A stretch of DNA of 13,268 nt, taken from Candidatus Spyradenecus faecavium. Lineage in GTDB: Bacteria > Verrucomicrobiota > Kiritimatiellia > RFP12 > DVOR01. Both the position numbers and the translations under genes were made by a program. How positions within the stretch are numbered: the first letter of the stretch is position 1; every line of letters begins with the position of its first letter. Below are positions 1-6,868 of this stretch, piece by piece. Where the stretch lies: contig DVOR01000022.1 of assembly GCA_018713405.1 (NCBI GenBank), positions 1 through 13,268 on the forward strand. Reading direction: 5' to 3'. The notes under the pieces were generated by a model. The model searched no databases and had not been told where the DNA came from. It saw nothing but the letters and a program-made list of their open reading frames with translations.

Positions 1-2151
1 ATGCCCAAGACCGACGACCCCCAAGACGAACTCTTCGCCACCCCTCAAGACCCCACGCCCGAACAGCCCCAGGAAGAGACCGACGCCTCCGCCCCCGCGG
101 AGGAGGCGACCCCCGCCGGCGACGTCCCGGATATCCGCGACCGCGGCCCCTTCGGCCGCCTGATGGACGACAACTTCCTCAAGTTCGCCGCCTACTCCAT
201 CTGCGACCGCGCCCTCCCCACCGTCGAGGACGGCCTCAAGCCCGTCCAGCGCCGCATCCTCCACGCCATGTGGGAGAAGGACGACGGCCGCTTCTCCAAG
301 GTCGCCGGCGTCGTCGGCAACACCATGCACTACCACCCGCATGGCGACGCCGCCATCAAGGACGCCATCGTCACCCTCGCCAACAAACGCTACCTCATCG
401 AGGGCCAGGGCAACTTCGGCAACATCCTCACCGGCGACGAGGCCGCGGCCGGCCGTTACATCGAGTGCCGCCTCACCAAGCTCGCCCGCGAGCAGCTCTT
501 CTCCCCCAAAATCACCGACTACGTCCCCAGCTACGACGGCCGCAACAAGGAGCCCGTCCTCCTCCCCGCCAAGGTCCCCCTCTGCCTCATGCTCGGCGTC
601 GACGGCATCGCCGTCGGCCTCTCCACCGCCGTCCTCCCCCACAACTTCATCGAGCTCCTCCAGGCCGAGATCGAGATCCTCAAGGGCCACCCCTGCCCCA
701 CCCTCCTCCCCGACTTCATCACCGGCGGCGAGATGGACGTCTCGGACTACGACGACGGCCGCGGCTCCGTCAAGGTCCGCGCCCGCATCGAGGAGCGCAA
801 AGGCGAGAGGAACAAGCTCTTCGTCACCTCCGTCCCCTACGGCGTCACCACCGACCGCCTCGCCGAATCCATCGAGAAGGCCATCAAATCCAAGCGCCTC
901 CCCATCAAGCACATCGACAACTTCACCGCCGAGTCCGTCGAGATCGAGCTCACCCTCGCCCCCGGCTCCGACGCCGACAAGGTGCGCAAGTCCCTCTACG
1001 CCTTCACCGACTGCGAGCGCCGCATCCCCAGCCGCATCGTCGTCCTCTCCCAGAACCGCCCCTGCGAGATGACCGTCTCCGAGGTCCTCGCCCGCCACGC
1101 CGAGCTCCTCCAAGACATCTTCCGCCGCGAGTTCCAGGTCCGCCTCGGCGAGATCGACGCCCTCATCCTCCGCAAGACCCTCGAGGCCCTCTTCATCGAA
1201 AAGCGCATCTACAAGCGCATCGAGGGCGTCAAGACCGCCGAGGCCGTCCTCGCCGAGGTCCGCGCCGGCTTCGAGCCCTACGCCGCCCTCCTCGACCACC
1301 CCCTCACCGACGACGAGATCGACACCCTCCTCAAGATCCCCATCCGCCGCATCTCCCTCTACGACATCAACAAACACAACGACGAGCTCAACGCCCTCCG
1401 CGCCGAGTACGCCCAAATCCAGGACGACCTCGCCCACCTCTCCCGCTACGCCGTCAAATACCTCAAGGCCCTCATCAAGGAATACGCCCCCAAATACCCC
1501 CGCCTCACCCAGGTCACCGACGGCTTCCAGCAGATCGACGAACGCGCCCTCACCTCCACCGAGCTCACCCTCCGCCTCTCCGACGACGGCTACCTCGGCC
1601 ACGACGTCAAGCAAGGCCAGCCCCTCTTCCCCTGCTCCAGCCTCGACAAGCTCTACATCCTCTGGAGCGACGGCCGCTACCGCTTCCTCCCCCCGCCCGA
1701 CAAGTTCCTCGTCGACGCCGCCTACGCCCCCGGCCACGCCTGGCTCGACGCCCTCCGCCCACGCGCCCCCATCCGCTTCTTCGACGTCGGCATCTACGCC
1801 CGCGACGACGTCTTCACCTGCGTCTACTACGAGCCCGTCTACGGCTTCACCTACTTCAAGCGCTTCACCTGGGGCGGCATGATCATGAACAAGGACTACG
1901 CCCTCATCCCCGAAGGCGCCACCATCCTCCTCTTCTGCAAGGGCACCCCCGAGGCCATCTACGTCAAATACAAATACATGAAGAACCAGCGCATCACCCA
2001 GCAGGTCTTCGACCCCTCCGAGGCCCGCCTCACCGCCGCCTCCTCCAAGGGCATCCAGATGACCCCCAAGCAGATCGAGCGCATCTCCACCAAGCAAGAG
2101 GCCTGGTGGGTCCCCGCCGAAGGCGCCACCAAGGGCGCCCTCTTCACCTGA
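1..2151 (+). CDS. parC: DNA topoisomerase IV / gyrase subunit A (type IIA)
   Basis: This is the breakage-reunion subunit of a type IIA topoisomerase. It cuts both DNA strands through a tyrosine and would work with an ATPase subunit (ParE/GyrB), whose gene is not in the window and may lie just upstream. The 716-residue protein has an acidic, Pro/Ala-rich extension (about residues 1-47), then the winged-helix core: EDGLKPVQRRIL (76-87), YHPHGDAAIKDAI (111-123), GQGNFG (135-140) and GRYIECRLTKLA (151-162), with catalytic Tyr153 preceded by Arg152. The C-terminal domain (about 545-716) is short, and I see no GyrA box (QRRGGKG type), which favours a ParC-like assignment over gyrase; gyrA/parC remains ambiguous. 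The position equivalent to E. coli GyrA Ser83 is Ala117, while Asp87 is kept as Asp121. Nearly all Leu, Val and Ala codons end in C. The window opens exactly on the ATG, so its ribosome binding site cannot be checked. Confidence 0.93.
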   Translation: MPKTDDPQDELFATPQDPTPEQPQEETDASAPAEEATPAGDVPDIRDRGPFGRLMDDNFLKFAAYSICDRALPTVEDGLKPVQRRILHAMWEKDDGRFSKVAGVVGNTMHYHPHGDAAIKDAIVTLANKRYLIEGQGNFGNILTGDEAAAGRYIECRLTKLAREQLFSPKITDYVPSYDGRNKEPVLLPAKVPLCLMLGVDGIAVGLSTAVLPHNFIELLQAEIEILKGHPCPTLLPDFITGGEMDVSDYDDGRGSVKVRARIEERKGERNKLFVTSVPYGVTTDRLAESIEKAIKSKRLPIKHIDNFTAESVEIELTLAPGSDADKVRKSLYAFTDCERRIPSRIVVLSQNRPCEMTVSEVLARHAELLQDIFRREFQVRLGEIDALILRKTLEALFIEKRIYKRIEGVKTAEAVLAEVRAGFEPYAALLDHPLTDDEIDTLLKIPIRRISLYDINKHNDELNALRAEYAQIQDDLAHLSRYAVKYLKALIKEYAPKYPRLTQVTDGFQQIDERALTSTELTLRLSDDGYLGHDVKQGQPLFPCSSLDKLYILWSDGRYRFLPPPDKFLVDAAYAPGHAWLDALRPRAPIRFFDVGIYARDDVFTCVYYEPVYGFTYFKRFTWGGMIMNKDYALIPEGATILLFCKGTPEAIYVKYKYMKNQRITQQVFDPSEARLTAASSKGIQMTPKQIERISTKQEAWWVPAEGATKGALFT

Positions 2152-2171
2152 CCCCACCCCGCCCCCGCAAC

Positions 2172-2201
2172 GGCCCCGCCCACCCCGGCGGGGCCTTTTT
2201 T
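2172..2201 (+). terminator. Rho-independent terminator of the topoisomerase gene
   Basis: A perfect 9-bp stem, GGCCCCGCC (2172-2180) pairing with GGCGGGGCC (2187-2195), encloses a 6-nt loop and is followed directly by six T residues (2196-2201). It begins 20 bp after the topoisomerase stop codon and should separate that transcript from lepA. Confidence 0.93.
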
Positions 2202-2253
2202 GTGCCCACCCCACCCCGTCACCCTGGCGAACCACGCCTCCGAAGGCGGCAAA

Positions 2254-2285
2254 CCAAGCCTCCAAACCTCCAAACTTCCAAGCCT
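2254..2285. repeat. four tandem 8-bp units, consensus CCAARCYT
   Basis: Four contiguous 8-bp units read CCAAGCCT, CCAAACCT, CCAAACTT and CCAAGCCT. They lie between the topoisomerase terminator and the hairpin at 2287-2316. The tract is almost free of G on this strand. Its function is unknown; it could be a slipped-strand microsatellite-like tract or part of a larger intergenic repeat family. Confidence 0.75.
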
Positions 2286-2286
2286 C

Positions 2287-2316
2287 TCGAATGGGCCGCC
2301 CAAGCGGCCCATTCGA
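2287..2316. repeat. perfect inverted repeat, 13-bp stem with 4-nt loop
   Basis: TCGAATGGGCCGC (2287-2299) and its exact reverse complement (2304-2316) flank the loop CCAA. No T-run follows on either strand, so it is not a standard intrinsic terminator. It could be a REP-like intergenic element, a second barrier behind the terminator at 2172-2201, or a protein-binding site. An AT-rich stretch (about 2311-2340) follows it, unusual in this GC-rich window. Confidence 0.85.
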
Positions 2317-2338
2317 AATAAGTCATTATGCATTTCCG

Positions 2339-2418
2339 AAACCCTTAAGGGTTTGCCTCGAAACCCTTAGGGTTTTGGGTCGAACCCCTTAGGGTTTCGC
2401 CCTCGACCCTTTAAGGGT
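2339..2418. repeat. array of four phased palindromes related to AAACCCTTAGGGTTT
   Basis: Four related palindromic units follow one another. Unit 1 is AAACCCTTAAGGGTTT (2339-2354, a perfect palindrome); unit 2 is AAACCCTTAGGGTTT (2361-2375); unit 3 is AACCCCTTAGGGTTT (about 2383-2397); unit 4 is ACCCTTTAAGGGT (2406-2418). Units 2 to 4 are each preceded by a conserved CGA, and unit 1 by CCG. The CCCTT cores begin at 2342, 2364, 2386 and 2407, a period of 22, 22 and 21 bp, about two helical turns, so all units present the same DNA face. The array ends 57 bp before the lepA ATG. It looks like a multi-site operator, but no regulator is identified. Confidence 0.8.
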
Positions 2419-2458
2419 GCGGCGGCGTGCGGGGGTGAAGCCGAGGGGGGCCGTGATG

Positions 2459-2467
2459 TGGTAAAAT
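2459..2467 (+). promoter_or_regulatory. putative extended -10 element of lepA
   Basis: TGG-TAAAAT has the TGn-TAnnnT layout of an extended -10 element, with the hexamer at 2462-2467. No convincing -35 hexamer is present 16-18 bp upstream, which would fit an extended -10 promoter helped by an activator at the palindrome array. Transcription would start near 2474, only about 2 nt before the lepA ATG. The start site is inferred, not measured. Confidence 0.5.
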
Positions 2468-2475
2468 ACCGCGCC

Positions 2476-4305
2476 ATGGACATCGATTACGGGAAAGATT
2501 TGGATCGCACGCGGAACTTCTGCATCATCGCGCACATCGATCACGGCAAGACGACGCTCTCCGACCGGATTTTGGAGCTGACCAAGGCCATCGACCCGCG
2601 CCAGCTGAAGGAGCAGACGCTGGACGCGATGGACTTGGAGCGGGAGCGTGGCATCACGATCAAGAGCCACCCCGTGACGATGGCGTACACGGCCAAGGAC
2701 GGGCAGAAGTATCGGTTCAACCTGATCGACACGCCCGGCCACGTGGATTTCGCCTATGAGGTGAGCCGCGCGATGGGCGCGTGCGAGGGCGCCATCCTGG
2801 TGGTGGATGCGGCGCAGGGCGTGGAGGCCCAGACGGTGGCGAACGCCTACCTGGCCATCGACGCGAACCTGGAGATCATCCCGGTGCTGAACAAGGTGGA
2901 CCTGCCGAGCGCGGACGTGCCGGGGGTCATCCATCAGATCGAGGACGTGCTGGGCATCCCGGTGGACCCGCCGTTGCTCATCTCGGCCAAGACGGGCGTG
3001 GGCGTGCCGGAGGTGCTGGAGGAGATCGTGCGCCGCGTGCCGCCGCCCAAGTCGGAGCACCTGGCCGGGCCGCTCCGCGCGCTGGTCTTCGACTCGGTCT
3101 TCGACGTCTACCGCGGCGTGATCACCTACGTCCGCGTGGTGGACGGGGCGATCCGCGCGGGCGACACGCTGCGCTTCATGTCCACGGGGATGACGACGCC
3201 GGTGAAGGAGGTCGGCATCTTTTCGCCCTCGCAGAAGCCGGTGGAGGTGCTCGAGCCCGGCCAGGTGGGCTACATCGTCGGGGCGATCAAGGACCCGGCG
3301 GACATCAAGGTGGGCGACACGCTGACCAGCCAGCGCGACGGCGCGCAGGAGCCGCTCCACGGCTTCAAGGAAATCCACCCGACGGTCTTCTGCGGCATCT
3401 ACCCCGTGAGCACGGACGAGTACAACAAGGTCCGCGCGGGGCTTGAGAAGCTGCACCTGAACGACAGCGCCTTCACCTTCCACGCCGAGAGCTCGGCGGC
3501 GCTGGGCTTCGGCTTCCGCTGCGGCTTCCTGGGCCTGCTCCACATGGAGGTGGTGCAGGAGCGCCTACGAAGGGAGTTCCAGCTGGACATCATCAACACG
3601 CACCCGGCCGTCGTCTACCGCGTGACGTTGAAGGACGGGACGGTGCAGGAAATCGACAACCCCGTGCTGTTGCCCGACCCCACGCGCATCGAGACGATCG
3701 AGGAGCCCATGATCAAGGCCCGCATCATCACGATGAGCGCCTGCATCGGCGACATCATGCGCCTGGTGATGGAGCGCCGCGGCGTGGTCGACAGCACGGA
3801 GTCGCTCGACGCCCAGCGCGTCATCCTCACCTGCATCCTGCCGCTGAACGAGATCCTCATCGACTTCCACGACACGCTGAAGTCCATCTCCCGCGGCTAC
3901 GCCTCGATGGACTACGAGCCGCATGGCTACCAGGCCAGCGACATCGTGCGCCTGGACATCCTGCTCAACGGCGAGCCGGTCGACGCCTTCTCGTGCATGG
4001 TGCACCGCGACCGCGCCGTGGCCCGCGGCAAGCAGATGTGCAAGGCGCTGAGCGAGACCATCCCGCCGCACATGTTCAAGATCCCGGTGCAGGCGTGCAT
4101 CGGGCGCACCATCATCGCGCGCGAGGACATCCGCCCCTTCCGCAAGGACGTCACGGCCAAGCTCTACGGCGGCGACGTCACGCGCAAGCAGAAGCTGCTC
4201 AAGAAACAGGCCGAGGGCAAGAAGCGCATGAAGGAGTTCGGCACCGTCAACGTGCCGCAGTCGGCCTTCATCGCCGTGCTCAAGGGCTCATCGGAGGACA
4301 AGTGA
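2476..4305 (+). CDS. lepA: Elongation factor 4 (LepA), ribosome-associated GTPase
   Basis: EF4/LepA is a translational GTPase that acts on ribosomes. From the ATG at 2476 it has 609 residues, close to the usual 600. The GTPase motifs are all present: G1 AHIDHGKT (19-26), G2 RGITI (58-62), G3 DTPGH (85-89), G4 NKVD (139-142) and G5 SAKTG (170-174). EF-G-like domains follow, then the LepA-specific C-terminal domain with the KLYGGDVTRKQKLLKKQ segment near the end. An in-frame GTG at 2458 would add six residues and has a G-rich stretch upstream; I prefer the ATG because the GTG overlaps the apparent -10 element and LepA proteins have only a short leader before the RNF-IIAHIDHGK block. The gene is followed, with a 1-bp overlap, by a PAP2-like gene rather than the lepB often found next to lepA. 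Early codons favour G-ending forms and later ones shift toward C. Confidence 0.97.
   Translation: MDIDYGKDLDRTRNFCIIAHIDHGKTTLSDRILELTKAIDPRQLKEQTLDAMDLERERGITIKSHPVTMAYTAKDGQKYRFNLIDTPGHVDFAYEVSRAMGACEGAILVVDAAQGVEAQTVANAYLAIDANLEIIPVLNKVDLPSADVPGVIHQIEDVLGIPVDPPLLISAKTGVGVPEVLEEIVRRVPPPKSEHLAGPLRALVFDSVFDVYRGVITYVRVVDGAIRAGDTLRFMSTGMTTPVKEVGIFSPSQKPVEVLEPGQVGYIVGAIKDPADIKVGDTLTSQRDGAQEPLHGFKEIHPTVFCGIYPVSTDEYNKVRAGLEKLHLNDSAFTFHAESSAALGFGFRCGFLGLLHMEVVQERLRREFQLDIINTHPAVVYRVTLKDGTVQEIDNPVLLPDPTRIETIEEPMIKARIITMSACIGDIMRLVMERRGVVDSTESLDAQRVILTCILPLNEILIDFHDTLKSISRGYASMDYEPHGYQASDIVRLDILLNGEPVDAFSCMVHRDRAVARGKQMCKALSETIPPHMFKIPVQACIGRTIIAREDIRPFRKDVTAKLYGGDVTRKQKLLKKQAEGKKRMKEFGTVNVPQSAFIAVLKGSSEDK
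4293..4297 (+). promoter_or_regulatory. Shine-Dalgarno sequence for the PAP2-like gene
   Basis: GGAGG lies inside the end of lepA, 7 nt before the ATG at 4305. It supports that ATG over the in-frame ATG at 4326. Confidence 0.75.
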
Positions 4306-4802
4306 TGGCAGGAGAGGCCGAGGGCATGCGTCTGGCCTGGGACTTCTGGACGTATTTCTGCAACCCCTACTTCTGGAGCGGGTTCATGGGGTGGTGCACC
4401 GCGCAGCTCATCAAGATGGCGCGCGGGGCGATCCGCACGAAAAGCTTGGATTTCACCTACCTCACCAGCACGGGCGGGATGCCGAGCGCCCACTCGGCGC
4501 TGGTCACGGGCGTCTTCGTCAGCCTGGGGCTGGGCGAGGGCTGGGCGCACCCCGCGACGATCGTCGCCAGCGTGGTCGCCGCCATCACGATGTTCGACGC
4601 CGCGACGGTCCGCCGCGCCGCGGGCCTGCAGGCCCGCCTGCTCAACGAGATCACGCGCCAGCTCTTCCACGAACGCAAGTTCCCCGCGCGCCCGCTCAAG
4701 GAGATGCTGGGGCACACGCGCGTGGAGGTCTACGGCGGCATGGCGACGGGCATCGCCGTCGCGGTCGTCGTGATGAACGCCTGGGCGGCGCTCTTCTCGT
4801 AA
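4305..4802 (+). CDS. divergent PAP2 family membrane protein (DUF212 type)
   Basis: This is a 165-residue protein of the divergent PAP2 family, small membrane proteins distantly related to acid phosphatase/vanadium haloperoxidase enzymes; no specific substrate is established. Family hallmarks are STGGMPSAHSALVTG (55-69), MFDAATVRRAAGLQA (96-110), LLNEIT (112-117) and LKEMLGHTRVEVYGG (131-145). Hydrophobic segments lie at about 66-78, 83-96 and 146-163, and a weaker one at 22-36. Most relatives I know have MPSSHS where this one has MPSAHS. The ATG overlaps the lepA TGA by one base (TGATG) and has a good ribosome binding site, so it is very likely translated from the lepA transcript. Its stop lies only 6 bp from the stop of the convergent gene at 4809-5519, with no terminator in the gap. 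Confidence 0.9.
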   Translation: MAGEAEGMRLAWDFWTYFCNPYFWSGFMGWCTAQLIKMARGAIRTKSLDFTYLTSTGGMPSAHSALVTGVFVSLGLGEGWAHPATIVASVVAAITMFDAATVRRAAGLQARLLNEITRQLFHERKFPARPLKEMLGHTRVEVYGGMATGIAVAVVVMNAWAALFS

Positions 4803-4808
4803 GGGGAA

Positions 4809-5519
4809 TCAGCGGCGGCCGTCGCCCTTGCAGGCGCGGCACAGCGCGGTGTGCGCGGGGACGTCGCGCTTGGCCTTGGCCTCGACGGTGCCCATCCCGT
4901 CGCAGCGCGAGCAGATTTTGGCCAGGCCGGAACCGTCGCACCGGCGGCAGGGGAGCGCGCCCGTGCCGCCGCACTTCTCACAAGGCTCCTTGATGGTCTC
5001 GTAGACGGCCTCGCCGTCCTCGTCCTCCGTGCGCTCGCGGCGCTCGGTCACGCCGGTGCCGTCGCAACGGCCGCAGGCGTCGACGCCGAGGCCCAGGCAG
5101 GCCTTGCACCGCTTGGGGAAACGCGCGGCCAGCGCGGCGCGGTCGGTCGGCGCCAGGGCCTCGGCCTTGTCGGTCTCCATGAAGCCGGCGCCGATGGGCG
5201 TACGGTGGGCGGTGCGCTGCTCGCGCTCGTAGGCGTTGAGGATGGTGCGCTGCTCCGCGAGGCGCTCGCCCACGGGGCGTTCGCGCACGCACCGGCCGCG
5301 CCCCCCGCAACGCGGGCACTCCGGGCGGAAACGGAAGCGCGGGTCGGAGGTCTTCAGCCCTTGGTGCTTGGCGTCGACCTTGCCGGCGCCGTCGCAGAGG
5401 GGGCAGGTGCCCTCGGCGGACTTCGGGGCGTCGGCGGGCGGGGGGAAGAAGCCCTCGGGCACGTCGGCCTGGGCCAGGGCGAGCGCGGGCAGGAGCAGGG
5501 CGAGCGCGAGGAGCCTCAT
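4809..5519 (-). CDS. exported protein with eight CxxCxGxG motifs (DnaJ zinc-finger-like)
   Basis: I do not recognise this 236-residue protein as a named family. It starts with an apparent signal peptide (residues 1-18: MRLL, a Leu/Ala core, then ALA-QA, with cleavage after Ala16 or Ala18), so it is probably exported; there is no lipobox cysteine. The mature part has eight CxxCxGxG motifs, the pattern of the DnaJ zinc-binding domain, starting at Cys39, 68, 138, 149, 180, 191, 203 and 227. DnaJ has only four, and there is no J domain. A charged, cysteine-free stretch (about 78-137) separates the first two motifs from the rest. It is the last gene of the kinase/regulator unit: its ATG overlaps the regulator's TGA by 4 bp (ATGA), with GGAGG 7 nt upstream (5527-5531). 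It might bind metal or protein at the cell envelope, or be a redox-sensitive protein; this is inference. Confidence 0.85.
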   Translation of the reverse strand: MRLLALALLLPALALAQADVPEGFFPPPADAPKSAEGTCPLCDGAGKVDAKHQGLKTSDPRFRFRPECPRCGGRGRCVRERPVGERLAEQRTILNAYEREQRTAHRTPIGAGFMETDKAEALAPTDRAALAARFPKRCKACLGLGVDACGRCDGTGVTERRERTEDEDGEAVYETIKEPCEKCGGTGALPCRRCDGSGLAKICSRCDGMGTVEAKAKRDVPAHTALCRACKGDGRR

Positions 5520-6868
5520 TTCACGTCCTCCAGTCCATAGGTCTTGATCCGGCGGTAGAGCGTGCGCAGGGGGATGCCCAGGCGCTTGGCCGCGGCGGTG
5601 CGGTTGCCCTTCGTCTCGAAGAGGGCGCGGCGGATGAGGGTGGCCTCCTCGGGCTCGGCGGCGGGTTGCGCGCCGGCGGGGGCCTGCTCCGGGGCGACGC
5701 GGCCCTCGCGGATGGTCTTGGGGACGTCCTCCAGGGTGAGGTGGTCGCCGTGGGCGAGGACCATCATGCGCTCGATGGCGTTGCGGAGCTCGCGCACGTT
5801 GCCGGGCCAGGGATAGGCGGCGAGCGCGGCCATGGCCTCGGGGGTGATGCCCAGGATGCCGCGGCCAAGCTGCGGGTTGAACTCGCGCACGAAGGCGTCG
5901 CAGAGGAGCGGGAGGTCGCCCTGCCGCTCGCGCAGGGGCGGGAGGTTGATGTCCACCACGTTCAGGCGGAAGTAGAGGTCCTCGCGGAACTTGCCGGCGT
6001 CGACCCAAGCGCGGAGGTCGCGGTTGGTGGCGGCCACCAGGCGGATGTCCACGGGGATGGGCGTGGCCGAGCCCACGGGCTCGACGGTGCGCGTCTCGAG
6101 CACGCGCAGGAGCTTCACCTGCGTGGCAAGGTCGATCTCGGAGATCTCGTCGAGGAAGAGGGTGCCGCCGTCCGCGATCTCGAAGCGGCCCTTGCGGTCC
6201 TCGGTGGCGCCGGTGAAGGCCCCCTTCACGTGGCCGAAGAGCTCGCTCTCGAGCAGGGAGGGCGCGAGCGCGGCGCAGTGCACCGCCACGAAGGGTTTGC
6301 CCGAGCGCGGGCTGAGGGCGTGGAGCGCGCGGGCGACGAGCTCCTTGCCCGTGCCGCTGGGGCCCTGGATGAGCACCGTGGCCGGCGTGGGCGCGACCTG
6401 CTCGATGCGCTCGCGAACCGCCAGCATGGCCTCGGAGGAGCCAATGATGCGGTCAAGGGCGGAGCGCTCGGCCAACTGCGCGCGGAGCCGGGCGTTCTGC
6501 CGCTCGAGGTTCTTCTGGCGCAGGGCGCGCCGGACGACCAACTCCAGGTGGTCGAGGTTCACGGGCTTGGTGAGGAAGTCCACGGCGCCGTCGCGCATGG
6601 CCTCGACCGCGCTCTCCACCGAGCCGTAGGCCGAAAGGAGGATGACCGGCAGGCCGGGGTGCGAGGCGATGATGTCGCGCAACAGCGACAGGCCGTCGCG
6701 ACCCGGCATCCGCAGGTCGGTGAGCACCAGGTCCACCTCGTGCTCGGTGAGGGCGCGCAGGGCCGCCTCCGCGTCGGCCGCGGTCAGCACGGCGTAGTCG
6801 TGGCCGAGCGCGAGGGCCAGGCCGTCGCGCGTGGCTTTGTCGTCGTCGACGATAAGGATCCTGCTCAT
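5516..6868 (-). CDS. NtrC-family sigma-54-dependent response regulator
   Basis: This 450-residue enhancer-binding regulator has all three expected domains. The receiver (1-120) carries acidic residues Asp8-Asp10, phospho-acceptor Asp51 (TDLRMPGRDG) and Lys101 (LTKP). The AAA+ domain (about 140-370) has Walker A GPSGTGKE (169-176), the sigma-54-contacting GAFTGA loop (216-221), Walker B GGTLFLDE (234-241), Arg301 (REDLYFRLNV) and WPGNVRE (354-360). After a Pro/Ala-rich linker, a Fis-type helix-turn-helix (NRTAAAKRLGIPLRTLYRRI, 422-441) binds DNA. It would activate sigma-54 promoters after phosphorylation by the kinase encoded just upstream. Its ATG overlaps the kinase TGA by 4 bp (6865-6868), with AGGAG 5 nt upstream. 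No clear sigma-54 promoter (TGGCAC-N5-TTGCA type) is visible before any gene here, so its main targets are probably elsewhere. Confidence 0.96.
   Translation of the reverse strand: MSRILIVDDDKATRDGLALALGHDYAVLTAADAEAALRALTEHEVDLVLTDLRMPGRDGLSLLRDIIASHPGLPVILLSAYGSVESAVEAMRDGAVDFLTKPVNLDHLELVVRRALRQKNLERQNARLRAQLAERSALDRIIGSSEAMLAVRERIEQVAPTPATVLIQGPSGTGKELVARALHALSPRSGKPFVAVHCAALAPSLLESELFGHVKGAFTGATEDRKGRFEIADGGTLFLDEISEIDLATQVKLLRVLETRTVEPVGSATPIPVDIRLVAATNRDLRAWVDAGKFREDLYFRLNVVDINLPPLRERQGDLPLLCDAFVREFNPQLGRGILGITPEAMAALAAYPWPGNVRELRNAIERMMVLAHGDHLTLEDVPKTIREGRVAPEQAPAGAQPAAEPEEATLIRRALFETKGNRTAAAKRLGIPLRTLYRRIKTYGLEDVK

Noticed and set aside
270..2321. A 683-codon open frame in another plus-strand frame over the topoisomerase gene
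   Set aside because: Its product is an Arg/Pro/His-rich low-complexity string, typical of an out-of-frame reading of GC-rich DNA; the topoisomerase frame has full family motifs.
2339..2418. Telomere-like repeat (TTAGGG) or CRISPR array
   Set aside because: The units are palindromes with degenerate sequence and spacers of only 6-10 bp, not a uniform TTAGGG run, and there are no cas genes.
2389..3543. A 384-codon minus-strand open frame opposite lepA
   Set aside because: It has no domain features and its composition is that of a shadow frame; lepA on the other strand is certain.
4391..4993. Open frame overlapping the PAP2-like gene in another frame
   Set aside because: Arg/Gly/Ala-rich with no motif, whereas the 4305-4802 frame contains the complete divergent-PAP2 signature.
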